DNA of 64,000 bases from Venturia oleaginea (Eukaryota > Ascomycota > Dothideomycetes > Venturiales > Venturiaceae). The translations under genes and the position numbers were made by a program. The notes under the pieces were generated by a model that worked only from the letters and a program-made list of their open reading frames with translations, was not told where the DNA came from and ran no database searches. This document shows, piece by piece, positions 32,685 through 41,147 of the stretch. Position 1 is the stretch's first letter. Every line of letters begins with the position of its first letter. Location of the stretch: the NCBI GenBank assembly GCA_013176395.1, contig JABMLP010000007.1, positions 1,798,001 to 1,862,000 on the forward strand, in the 5' to 3' direction.

Positions 32685-33578
32685 TAAAGGAAACGCGCCA
32701 TACATGTCACCAAACGTTCCACGTGACAGTATCCGTAACATAGCCCTTCTTCTTAGTAAGCTGGTCCCACAACGCTAACTTAAAGTGTCGCAAAAACCCC
32801 GCAATCGAAACCCCAAAAAATGTCTTCCCGTCTTACCAACTCAACCTCTCGCAAACATCGAGCGGCGAAGCAAATCCTCATTTTAGGGAACCTGTCCATA
32901 CATTCTTGTTTCGACTGCCTTGAACATAATAGGCCTTGCATTGTTATGTCGTCCAAATCCATCAAGTGCGCATCGTGCGCAAAGACTGGCAAATCGTGTA
33001 TTAACACGTCGTGGGAGAGTCTTGATCGGACTCAAGAAGAAATGAAAAGTAAAATTTTGAAGGATCTGGAGGAATGGGAGACGGTTCAGCAGAAAGCTTC
33101 TGAGATTGCCGCTCGCATTCGTCGGAATAAAAAGGTACTCGCTCTGGCGGAAGAAAGAGCGAAGGAGAAAACAATTCGCTTGCTTGACGAACTTCATGCT
33201 GAAGAAGAGGAGGAGGAGAGGAAAAGAAATGGTGGTTTCACCGATGGTGATCTAGCGGATCCTTCTTTCGACTTCGCCTCGCTGCTTGGGGTGATCGAGA
33301 CTTCAGGGATGGTGGACTGGAGTGCTCTGGGTGTTTCCGATGGAAATCCTGTAGAGCTTGGAGAGAGTTCTTCAGGTGCGACATAGGTTCCCAAGTGTTT
33401 TCCGAGGTAGGATAGTTTTCCACTTGATGAGGTACTTATGCTGACGTTGTATGATAGCATGATTAAGAACTGTTTCGACCTCATCCTCAGGCTCGAGTCG
33501 GTCGCCTTGGAGTATTGTTTTTTCGTCACGCGGAGCGTCTGGGTGTGCTGGTTCAAGTAAGGAGACATGGAACACTGG
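32685..33578 (-). repeat. left arm of ~895-bp inverted repeat (3' end of chromovirus family B)
   Basis: Reverse complement of 35161-36056 with only scattered differences, including a 3-bp indel. It contains the start of the family-B LTR (about 32685-32741), the antisense zinc-cluster ORF and the pol C-terminus. It joins the RNase H part of family B at 33578/33579. The arms enclose about 1.58 kb. Confidence 0.88.
32820..33386 (+). CDS. transposon-borne Zn2Cys6-like coiled-coil protein, copy 1
   Basis: 188 residues. Residues about 29-60 have six cysteines spaced C-x2-C-x6-C-x9-C-x2-C-x6-C, which fits the Zn2Cys6 binuclear cluster of fungal transcription factors, though the loop is less basic. 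Residues about 75-135 are highly charged and predicted coiled coil (EEMKSKILKDLEEWE...EEEEEERKR). The C-terminus is acidic and Gly/Ser-rich. It lies in the inverted arm and is the same gene as 35359-35922, which sits antisense to the 3' end of the family-B pol. No known function; DNA or RNA binding is inference from the cysteine spacing. Confidence 0.65.
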   Translation: MSSRLTNSTSRKHRAAKQILILGNLSIHSCFDCLEHNRPCIVMSSKSIKCASCAKTGKSCINTSWESLDRTQEEMKSKILKDLEEWETVQQKASEIAARIRRNKKVLALAEERAKEKTIRLLDELHAEEEEEERKRNGGFTDGDLADPSFDFASLLGVIETSGMVDWSALGVSDGNPVELGESSSGAT

Positions 33579-35507
33579 GTATGTCTCAGCCAACCCGATT
33601 CAGATGGAAAGTTTAGACCAGTAGCTTACCACGCACGAAAATTCCTAAAAGCAGAAATCAACTACTCCACTTCGGACAAGGAACTCATGGCGATAGTTGA
33701 TGCCTTCAAGCACTGGAAGCATTATCTTGAAGGAGCGAAACCCAAGATTATCGTGTATTCCAATCACAAGAATCTGCGGAATTTCACGACGACAAAGGAA
33801 TTGAATCGACGGCAACTAAAATGGTCAGAAGAACTGCCATCTTACAACTTCCATATCCTTTACAAGAAAGAAAAGGAAAACGTTAACGCCGATGCATTAA
33901 GTCGACGAGAAGACTTCATGGCAGGAGCAAAAGAGAAAGTCGAACGCGCTTTGTTTCGACAGGAAGGTAATGCACTTGTGCACCAAGTCTCATCAGTTTA
34001 GATAGGAAAGCCCTCTTATTGGCAAGAGGTCAGGAACGCGCAGCAAAAGGATCCAGATGTACAAGACTACATTCAATCAGCAGATCAGAATACCCGTATT
34101 GAAGACGGATTGTTCCTCTTTAACAACTTGGTATATCTTCCCACGAGCCTTAGGAAACAGTACATTCTACATCAACACGAATTTCCACTCAATGGTCATT
34201 GCCGACCAGAGATTGCCCTTTCACGACTTCAGAATACCTTCAACTTCCCGCACATGCGACAGGAAGTTTTCAAGGAAATAGGAAAGTGTGTTCTTTGCAA
34301 GAAGGCCAAGTACGAACGACACAAGCCCTACGGACTTCTCCAACCCAACAAGGCACCCGACGGTGCATGGAAGACCGTATCGATGGACTTTGTTGGACCA
34401 TTGCCACCTTCTCCGAACTTGGATAGTGTTCAGTTTGAACATATCATGGTTGTGATAGATTGACTCACGAAGTACGCGATCTTTATCCCACTACCGAAAG
34501 GCTACGACACGCAATACTTGGCAGGAGTATTTGTGCGAGATGTCGTTAGCAAGCATGGCATTCCTGATAGTATCATCTCAGATCGAGACAGCCTCTTTAC
34601 CTCTCATTTTTGGAAAGAGATCTGTGAGATGTTAAAGATCAGAAGAAACGTATCGACAGCTTACCACCCTCAGACGGATGAACAAACAGAAAGAATGAAT
34701 CAGACAATGGAACAGTACCTTTGCATCTACGTCGATGACGATCAAAGCAATTGGATATCGCTTTTACCTCTTGCAGCATTCGCTTATAATGCTACTGTTC
34801 AGGACACAATCAAGATGTCACCATTCTTTGCTAACTTTGGACGAGAACTTCAATGCGAGATTGAGCAAGAAAACCTCTTATCGACAGAAGCAACCGTTCT
34901 TGTCTCTGAGTTGCCAAGGCTTCAGGATCAATTGAAGCATGACATTACCTTCTTGAATATGCGCATGGCAATGCGTACGAATCAGAAAAGAACAGTGGGA
35001 CCTGTTCTCAAGAAGGGGGATAAAGTTTACCTATGGCGACGCAATATCAAGACGAAGCGGCCAAGCGAAAAACTTGACTTCCGGAAGCTTGGTGCTTTCG
35101 AAATCGAAGAAGTCAAAGGTGCAGTCAATTACAAACTCAAGTTACCCAAGGGAATGAGAATACACCCAGTGTTCCATGTCTCCTTACTTGAACCAGCACA
35201 CCCAGACGCCCCGCGTGACGAAAAAAAAATACTCCAAGGCGACCGACTCGAGCCTGAGTATGAGGTCGAAACAGTTCTTGATCATGCTATCATACGACGT
35301 CAGCATAAGTACCTCATCAAGTGGAAAAACTATCCTACCTCGGAAAACACTTGGGAACCTATGTCGCACCTGAAGAACTCTCTCCAAGCTCTACAGGATT
35401 TCCATCGGAAACACCCAGAGCACTCCAGTCCACCATCCCTGAAGTCTCGATCACCCCAAGCAGCGAGGCGAAGTCGAAAGAAGGATCCGCTAGATCACCA
35501 TCGGTGA
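33579..35507 (+). pseudogene. family-B RNase H, integrase and chromodomain remnant
   Basis: RNase H (SQPDSDGKFRPVAYHARKF, ELMAIVDAFKHW, NADALSRRE) runs to a TAG at about 33999. The integrase zinc finger (CVLCKKAKYERHKPYG) and VSMDFVGPLPP follow to a TGA at 34459. The core continues with ISDRDSLFTS and HPQTDEQTERMNQTMEQYL (Asp and Glu of DDE). A chromodomain (HKYLIKWKNYPTSENTWEP) closes the protein. The chimeric relative reads CAG where this copy has TAG, a C-to-T change at CpA, and a neighbouring ACA is ATA, fitting repeat-induced mutation. Dead copy. Confidence 0.85.
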
Positions 35508-36056
35508 AACCACCATTTCTTTTCCTCTCCTCCTTCTCTTCTTCAGCATGAAGTTCGTCAAGCAAGCGAATTGTTTTCTTCGCTCTTTCTTCCGCCAGAG
35601 CGAGTACCTTTTTATTCCGACGAATGCGAGCGGCAATCTCAGAAGCTTTCTGCTGAACCGTCTCCCATTCCTCCAGATCCTTCAAAATTTTACTTTTCAT
35701 TTCTTCTTGAGTCCAATCAAGACTCTCCCACGACGTGTTAATACACGATTTGCCAGTCTTTGCGCACGATGCGCACTTGATGGATTTGGACGACATAACA
35801 ATGCAAGGCCTATTATGTTCAAGGCAGTCGAAACAAGAATGTATGGACAGGTTCCCTAAAATGAGGATTTGCTTCGCCGCTCGATGTTTGCGAGAGGTTG
35901 AGTTGGCAAGACGGGAAGACATTTTTTTGGGTTTCGATTGCGGGGTTTTTACGACACTTTAAGTAAGCGTTGTGGGACCAGTTTACTAAGAAGGAGGGCT
36001 ATGTTACGGATACTGTCACGTGGAACGTTTAGTGACATGTATGGCGCGTTCCCTTT
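35161..36056 (+). repeat. right arm of ~895-bp inverted repeat
   Basis: Pairs with 32685-33578. In this arm the sequence continues naturally from pol into the LTR, so this is the original and the left arm is the inverted duplicate. Confidence 0.88.
35359..35922 (-). CDS. transposon-borne Zn2Cys6-like coiled-coil protein, copy 2 (antisense ORF)
   Basis: 187 residues, same protein as 32820-33386 with a one-residue in-frame deletion (RAKKTIRLL versus RAKEKTIRLL) and a few substitutions such as Trp for Arg before TQEE. Its last 149 bp overlap the end of pol on the other strand. Its start codon is 80 bp from the LTR edge at 36002, so an antisense promoter in the LTR could drive it. Both copies keep an open frame while pol has stops, a hint of constraint or of recent duplication. 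Confidence 0.65.
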   Translation of the reverse strand: MSSRLANSTSRKHRAAKQILILGNLSIHSCFDCLEHNRPCIVMSSKSIKCASCAKTGKSCINTSWESLDWTQEEMKSKILKDLEEWETVQQKASEIAARIRRNKKVLALAEERAKKTIRLLDELHAEEEKEERKRNGGFTDGDLADPSFDFASLLGVIETSGMVDWSALGVSDGNPVELGESSSGAT

Positions 36057-36395
36057 GTGATTAGTAAGTTGTTACACGGGATTGGAAGGATTATGTGCAC
36101 GCTCGAGCCTTGGCAAAGCGAGCGCTCGACACGCTCGATTGCGAGCGTTGTGAGCGCGCTCGATGCGCTCGATTACGAGTGCCACGAGCGCAGGATTTCT
36201 TAGGAAATGGATCTCTATATAACGGACGAGACTCTGCTCCCTCAGTGTCCCGTATCTTCACTCTCTAGTTACTTCGCTATTGCATTTAGTTACTTAGCAC
36301 AATTCACGACTCTTATATCTTGCAAGCTTCGCTTCACTTGTTTGATACGATATTGTCGCTCCGGACCACTTAAACTCTACTGTACGGATTAGCCA
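36002..36395 (+). repeat. 3' LTR of chromovirus family B
   Basis: Starts TGTTACGGATACTG after a purine tract. The first 55 bp are also present in the left arm. It includes CTCTATATAACGG (36214-36226) as a TATA box and, just upstream (36100-36190), many CGCTCGA/GAGCG motifs in both directions. The right end is set near a CCA about 36391-36395 by judgement; no duplication could be matched. Confidence 0.6.
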
Positions 36396-36404
36396 AATCC
36401 AGCT

Positions 36405-36753
36405 ATATTACTTTGAGCCATAGCCTCTGCGTAGCAGCTGGTAAGTGCTTAATAGAGAAGAAAGCACATGGTTTCCAGTTACCTAGCTCATCTTTTTGAC
36501 TAAGTACTGCTCTGGAAGCCCAGCCTGAAGCATCAGGTTCTACTCGCGTAGGCTTATCTTCATCAAGTGCAGACAGGACAGGTTCTTTGCAAAACTCTGC
36601 CTTAAGTTTTTGAAAGAATTCTTCTTGCTCCTTTCCCCATACAAATGGAGTGTTCTTCTTTGTAAGGCAAGTCAGAGGCTCCCTTATTGTTGAGTTACCT
36701 TTTACGAAGTCACGATAGAAGTTTGTAAAGCCTAGGAAGCTGTCACGGCTAGT
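36405..36753 (-). pseudogene. fragment of family-A gypsy pol (RT/RNase H junction)
   Basis: Translates to FLGFTNFYRDFVKGNSTIREPL, KKNTPFVWGKEQEE and RVEPDASGWASRAVLSQKDE, almost the same as residues about 437-545 of the intact pol at 48309-51869. Both ends are broken: rightward by a solo LTR at 36754 and leftward by the family-B LTR. Confidence 0.85.
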
Positions 36754-36995
36754 TGTCACGGGCTAGACCCTTGGGCCTTCATCTAGGCTTTGCCTATCTC
36801 GCTAGGGCAAGCTTGTGAATGGCTTGACATCTCCTGTCAAACCTAGGAATGATTCTGTGGCAAGCATGTGAATGGCTTGGCATCTTCTTCAAAAGGAGCT
36901 TGCAACCGTGTATCTATCTTCTTCTCCTTAGCTAGATTGCATTGCCTATTTGGGTGGTTTTCCCTGGTATCTAGGCATGATCTTAACCCGTCACA
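36754..36995 (+). repeat. solo LTR with CTAGT target duplication
   Basis: Begins TGTCACGGGCTAG, ends AACCCGTCACA, and is flanked on both sides by CTAGT (36749-36753 and 36996-37000). Length 242 bp. No coding region. A short TIR element cannot be excluded, but TG...CA ends and a 5-bp duplication favour an LTR. Confidence 0.75.
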
Positions 36996-37288
36996 CTAGT
37001 AGTAACTAATGAAAGGCGTGAGCAGCAATCAGGTATGGACTAAATGTGATAGTGAACTACAGGTAGCTATGTAAATGGGGGCTGGGGGCAAGGCCTACTG
37101 TACAATTGAATGTAGAGTCAGTGGAAGTGTATGGATCGCTGTCAAGATTGTATTGTTGTGCATATGTTCTAAGTACAATGGTCCAAGCCGTAGGAGTAAA
37201 CAAACATTACTGCCAAGCCTCGAATCTCATCCGAGGCAGGTACGATTCTAAGGCCTTCCTTCATACAGCTACTTATAGGTCTTGCTGT

Positions 37289-37436
37289 GGCCCGTATACT
37301 GTGGCGCCTTGTTAGGTGCTTGGACACTGTGGTTGTTCCAGTAGCCTAGCAAGCCGTCACATGGCTCGTGTACTGTGGCAACTTGTTAGATGCTTGAATA
37401 CTGTGGTTGTTCCAGTAGCCTAGCAAGCCGTCACAC
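37289..37436 (-). repeat. two 74-bp tandem units at the end of another LTR
   Basis: Units 37289-37362 and 37363-37436 share most positions and end AGCCGTCACA. The second is followed by a C-run (37440-37450), which on the minus strand is a polypurine tract. This suggests the U3 start of a minus-strand gypsy LTR whose other border may be near 37010. Confidence 0.55.
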
Positions 37437-37822
37437 TACCCCCCCCCCTAGAAAGGAAAGGTAAGTTGAAAAAAATTCCGAAGATCGGTCGCAATCCTCC
37501 AAATTTCCTTCGTAGATAGCAGAGTAGAAAATCAATCAGTTAAGCAATAGCACGCAATCTTTTACTCTTGCGTCTTTTTCTCCTTGAAATAGGAGTTTCT
37601 CCCATGTGTGCTATCTCAAGTTTTTTCCAGCGCAAATTTGGCGTAGATGTCCCTTCTACTCTGGTCCCAGTATACAGTGAATGTCTGAATCCAGTGTAGA
37701 TCTTGACTGCTGGCTATCACGTTTGACCTTGGACATGATTTGGAAGCATGATTTGAATTCTATAAGATGTGCGAAGTTGTAAGGATGAGGAGCTAACTAA
37801 GAGGAAGAGACGAGTCTAAATA
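37437..37822. other. retroelement-derived non-coding sequence
   Basis: A poly-C/polypurine segment, then about 370 bp without an ORF. It is probably the untranslated 3' region of the element whose LTR ends at 37435, cut by the solo LTR at 37823. Confidence 0.4.
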
Positions 37823-38103
37823 TGTAAGAGTTCAACCCTCAAAGGTATTTCGCAAGTGAGAGAAGACTGCTTGTATTTCAAAGTATCTAAGTACAAAGAA
37901 GAAAGTGTAGGTACAGGAAGAACAACTTGTATATATAATCTTCCAAGTAGGAAAAGGACATGCTGTCCTGAGAAGAGAATAGAAAGGAGTAGAAGCGCAT
38001 GTGAAACGGTCCCTGAATAATCCCTGCTAGGCGCACGTGAGAACTACCAGGTAGTGCTAAGAATCCATCCAGGATAAGTTGAGAAAGGATCTATCCTTTG
38101 ACA
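37823..38103 (-). repeat. solo LTR of family A2 with AAATA target duplication
   Basis: 281 bp, TGTAAGAGTTC to TTTGACA, differing by one noticed base from the LTRs of the chimeric element at 42372. Flanked by AAATA on both sides (37818-37822, 38104-38108). A solo LTR arises by recombination between the two LTRs of a full insertion. Confidence 0.9.
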
Positions 38104-38278
38104 AAATACTTGCGACCGGTCTCGCGCTAGACCTGATCGCGCTAGACCTGATCGAGCAGAACCACCACATTTAACTACATTTAACTGCATTCCAATACCA
38201 ACATAGTTCGATCATGACAGTACCCCCCAACAAGGCCGAGGCGCAATGGTTCAAACTGAACTATTTGGCGAGGTGACT
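38104..38278. other. non-coding spacer with retroelement-like C-rich tract
   Basis: Contains GTACCCCCC after CATGACA near 38216-38229, resembling an LTR end plus a reversed polypurine tract of yet another minus-strand element. No ORF. Confidence 0.35.
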
Positions 38279-38560
38279 GTAAGAGTTCAACCCTCAAAGG
38301 TGTTTCGCAAGTGAGAGAAGACTGCTTGTATTTCAAAGTATCTAAGTACAAAGAAGAAAGTGTAGGTACAGGAAGAACAACTTGTATATATAATCTCCCA
38401 AGTAGGAAAAGGACATGCCGTCCTGAGAAGAGAATAGAAAGGAGTAGAAGCGCATGTGAAACGGTCCCTGAATAATCCCTGCTAGGCGCACGTGAGAACT
38501 ACCAGGTAGTGCTAAGAATCCACCTAGGATAAAATAGATATAGGATACCATCCCGTGACA
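38279..38560 (-). repeat. 3' LTR of decayed family-A element
   Basis: Starts TGTAAGAGTTC, ends CCCGTGACA. Very close to the 281-bp family-A2 LTR except for its last ~40 bp. A pyrimidine tract at 38561-38580 (purine on the minus strand) shows it is the 3' LTR of the minus-strand pol remnant to its right. Confidence 0.8.
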
Positions 38561-40152
38561 TTACCCCTCTTCTTCCCCGTCTTCATGCCTCGTTGCCTGG
38601 TTCCTTCTACGCCTAGGGCGTCGTAGTATTGGTCCGTCGTTTTCGAGAATATTGCCGTAGGTACTCTCAAAGGTATCTAAGGCTGTAGTCTCTTCTACTT
38701 CGCTTACCGGCTCCCACGTAGGATCCACGTAGCCTGTTCACTTTACGAGAACTTCTCGTATTCTCCCTCGCCCCCTTCCTCGCCATCTCGCAGCTAAAAT
38801 AGCATCAATACTGAATTCCTCGTCGCCTTGTTCCGTTACTATAGGAGGCGGCTCGGTATTATCCAAGACCTGCGAAGGTAGAGAATCCGTACCAGCCCTC
38901 CTAAGTAAGGACGTATGAAACCGGTTGTGGATTCCCTTGGGTGTGTTGAGCTCGTAGGTCATTGAGTTAATAACTCGTGTAACCGAATATTTCCCGTGAA
39001 TCCAATCTAGTTTCTTGCTTGGACGCTTCGTTGGGACGTTCTTCAGGTTAAGCCAGACTTTGTCTCCTACTTTAAAAGAGTCAGCCGGAGCACGATCTCT
39101 ATTAGAGTAGTATTCTTGCTGTTGCTGAGCTGATACCATTGACGTTTCTGCCCATTCTTGTGCGTCCTTCAATTTTGCTACAAGATCTTGTGCTTTTTCT
39201 TTTGGATTCTCAGAGGTTTCCTGGGGAGCTTCAACAGTTTCTATATGCTCAATGTTATAACCGTGGGTTAAGAAGAAAGGCGATAGGCCCGTAGCTTGGT
39301 TTGGTCTATTATCGAGGCATATTTGAGCAATAGGAGGAGTTCAACCCAGTCGTCCTGACTAAATGTACAGAACTTACGTAGATAGGCTTCAACTTCTTGA
39401 TTTCTTCTTTCCGTAGATCCATCAGTCTCAGGGTGATACGCTATAGAGAGTCTTCTCTCTATCTTAAGAAGGTGACAAACTTCTTTCCAGAAAGCATTAA
39501 CAAATTGCGTGTCCCTATCTGAGACTAGAGATCTAGGAAGCCAGTGTAATCTTACGTAGTTCTGTATAAATAGTTTTGCAGATCCTTCAGCTCCAAACTG
39601 TTCTTTAGGCTGTAAGAGTTCAACCCTCAAAGGTGTTTCGCAAGTGAGAGAAGACTGCTTGTATTTCAAAGTATCTAAGTACAGAGAAGAAAGTGTAAAT
39701 ACAGGAAGGATAGCTCGTATAAATAATCCTCCTCTTACAATAGATCCTTCTAGAAAGTATCTTTAAATGGAAACGTGACAGCTTGCGAAATAGAACATGG
39801 CAGCTTGCGAAATAGAACATGACAGCTTGCAAAATAGAACATGACAGCTTGCAGAATAACAAGAGAACAATTGGAAATCCAGTCATGGATAAGCTAGAGA
39901 GAAGGATTCCATCCCTTAACATAGGCACTGGGAACAGAAAAGTTCCTTTACCCAAGCGGTCAGTAATAACGCAGAGTCTTGTGCATCTTTGGCTCTCTGG
40001 TAATTCGACTATGAAGTCTACTGAAATATCTTGCCAGATACGGCTAGGGACAGGAAGAGGTTTAAGTAAACCTTTCTTTTTGTCTCGCCAGACTGAAGTT
40101 CTTCCGCAGACGTCACAATTGCGTATAAACTGACGTATATCTTGAGCAAATC
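38561..40152 (-). pseudogene. family-A pol remnant: integrase and chromodomain
   Basis: Minus-strand homologue of the last third of the intact pol at 48309-51869: FIRNCDVCGRTSVWRDKKKG, SVDFIVELPESQRC, LVSDRDTQFVNAFWKEVCHL, HPETDGSTERRNQEVEAYL and GDKVWLNLKNV. It is damaged by a premature TGA at 38738-38740 where the intact copy has Trp in VKWVGY, by a frameshift near 39290, and by a solo LTR inserted at 39611. The right side is cut by the A1 element at 40153. Confidence 0.88.
39611..39921 (-). repeat. solo LTR of family A1 with TAGGC target duplication
   Basis: 311 bp, flanked by TAGGC on both sides (39606-39610, 39922-39926), inserted in the pol remnant. By eye it is the exact reverse complement of the right LTR of A1 (51870-52180), including four copies of the 22-bp internal repeat. 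Confidence 0.9.
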
Positions 40153-40483
40153 TGTTAAGGGATGGAATCCTTCTCTCTAGCTTATCCATGACTGGATTTC
40201 CAATTGTTCTCTTGTTATTCTGCAAGCTGTCATGTTCTATTTTGCAAGCTGTCATGTTCTATTTTGCAAGCTGTCATGTTCTATTTCGCAAGCTGCCATG
40301 TTCTATTTTGCAAGCTGTCACGTTTCCATTTAAAGATACTTTCTAGAAGGATCTATTGTAAGAGGAGGATTATATATACTAGCTATCCTTCCTGTACTTA
40401 CACTTCTTCTCTGTACTTAGATACTTGAAATATAAGCTGTCTTCCCTCACTTGCGAAACACCTTTGAGGGTTGAACTCTTACA
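40153..40483 (+). repeat. 5' LTR of A1
   Basis: 331 bp, TGTTAAGGGATGG to GAACTCTTACA. Includes five 22-bp units of the type GCAAGCTGTCATGTTC; the right LTR has four. About seven substitutions and some 1-bp indels separate the two LTRs. Confidence 0.9.
40370..40423 (+). promoter_or_regulatory. A1 core promoter and self-primer sequence
   Basis: A TATATATA box at 40370-40378 lies about 35-43 bp upstream of GTACTTAGATA (40413-40423). If transcription starts at or near 40413, the first 11 nt of the RNA are the exact complement of the segment just after the LTR (40485-40495). That is the layout of self-primed elements such as Tf1 of S. pombe. Confidence 0.65.
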
Positions 40484-40484
40484 T

Positions 40485-40495
40485 TATCTAAGTAC
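40485..40495 (+). other. A1 primer-binding site, self-priming type
   Basis: TATCTAAGTAC begins one base after the LTR end and pairs perfectly (11 of 11) with GTACTTAGATA inside the same LTR. No convincing tRNA 3'-end complement starting TGG is present here, which supports self-priming. Confidence 0.7.
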
Positions 40496-40542
40496 CTCAG
40501 TCTTACAAAGGAAGAAAGGCTCACAGAGAGCAAGCTCCAAAA

Positions 40543-40860
40543 AGGAATTTCAAGAAGAGGACACTTGTCCTAATCCAAGAAGCGAGGGCCAACCTCAAGG
40601 GCCAAACAGAAAGGAATTTCAAGAAGAGGACACTTGTCCTAACTCAAGAAGCAAGGGCCAACCTCAAAGGCCAACTTCAAGGGCCAACCTCAAGGGCCAA
40701 ACAAAAAGGGAATTCAAGAGAATTCAAGCTGAGATTTTCTAGAAGGTGCTAGAATCTCCAAGAAGCAAGGGCCAACCGAAAGGGCCAATCCAAAAAGGGA
40801 ATTCAAGAGAATTCAAACTGAGATTTTCTAGAACGTGCTAGAATCTCCAAGAAGCAAGGG
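40543..40860 (+). repeat. direct repeats in A1 leader
   Basis: Two long repeats beginning GGAATTTCAAGAAGAGGACA, and several AGGGCCAACCTCAA-type units, lie between the primer-binding site and gag. A related but differently arranged set is in the leader of the chimeric element (46600-46830, reversed). Confidence 0.7.
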
Positions 40861-41147
40861 CAGGTCATCCTAAGACAGCGTAGTCTTAGGAGTTGAAGCT
40901 GTAATAAGCTGAGGAAAGAAAGAGCTAGGGAGAGAGATTTAATACACTTGGCCTTCACAGTCCCTGGGAGCTCTGTCCTTAGTAATAAGGATTGCAGAGC
41001 GGACTATAGTGTAAAAAATCCTTCTGGGATTCTATAGTCACCTTCCTATACTAATAGGCATTGACTCTATACTGCCTAGCAAATCTCTAGAGTAGAGCCT
41101 AGGAGTGTGTATAGTAGTGCTCTCTATTATCTCTCATAGGTGAAAAT

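Larger units (their letters stand above)
33579..36404 (+). mobile_element. Ty3/gypsy chromovirus family B, 5'-truncated
   Basis: Contains RNase H, integrase, chromodomain, an antisense ORF and a 3' LTR. Gag, protease and RT are missing because the sequence is cut at 33579 by the inverted arm. A purine-rich tract (about 35988-36000) precedes the LTR. A related core is found inside the chimeric element at 42784-46415. Confidence 0.85.

Noticed and set aside
40204..40428. Small plus-strand ORF in the A1 LTR made of CSILQAVMF-like repeats
   Set aside because: It is a translation of the 22-bp LTR repeat, not a gene.
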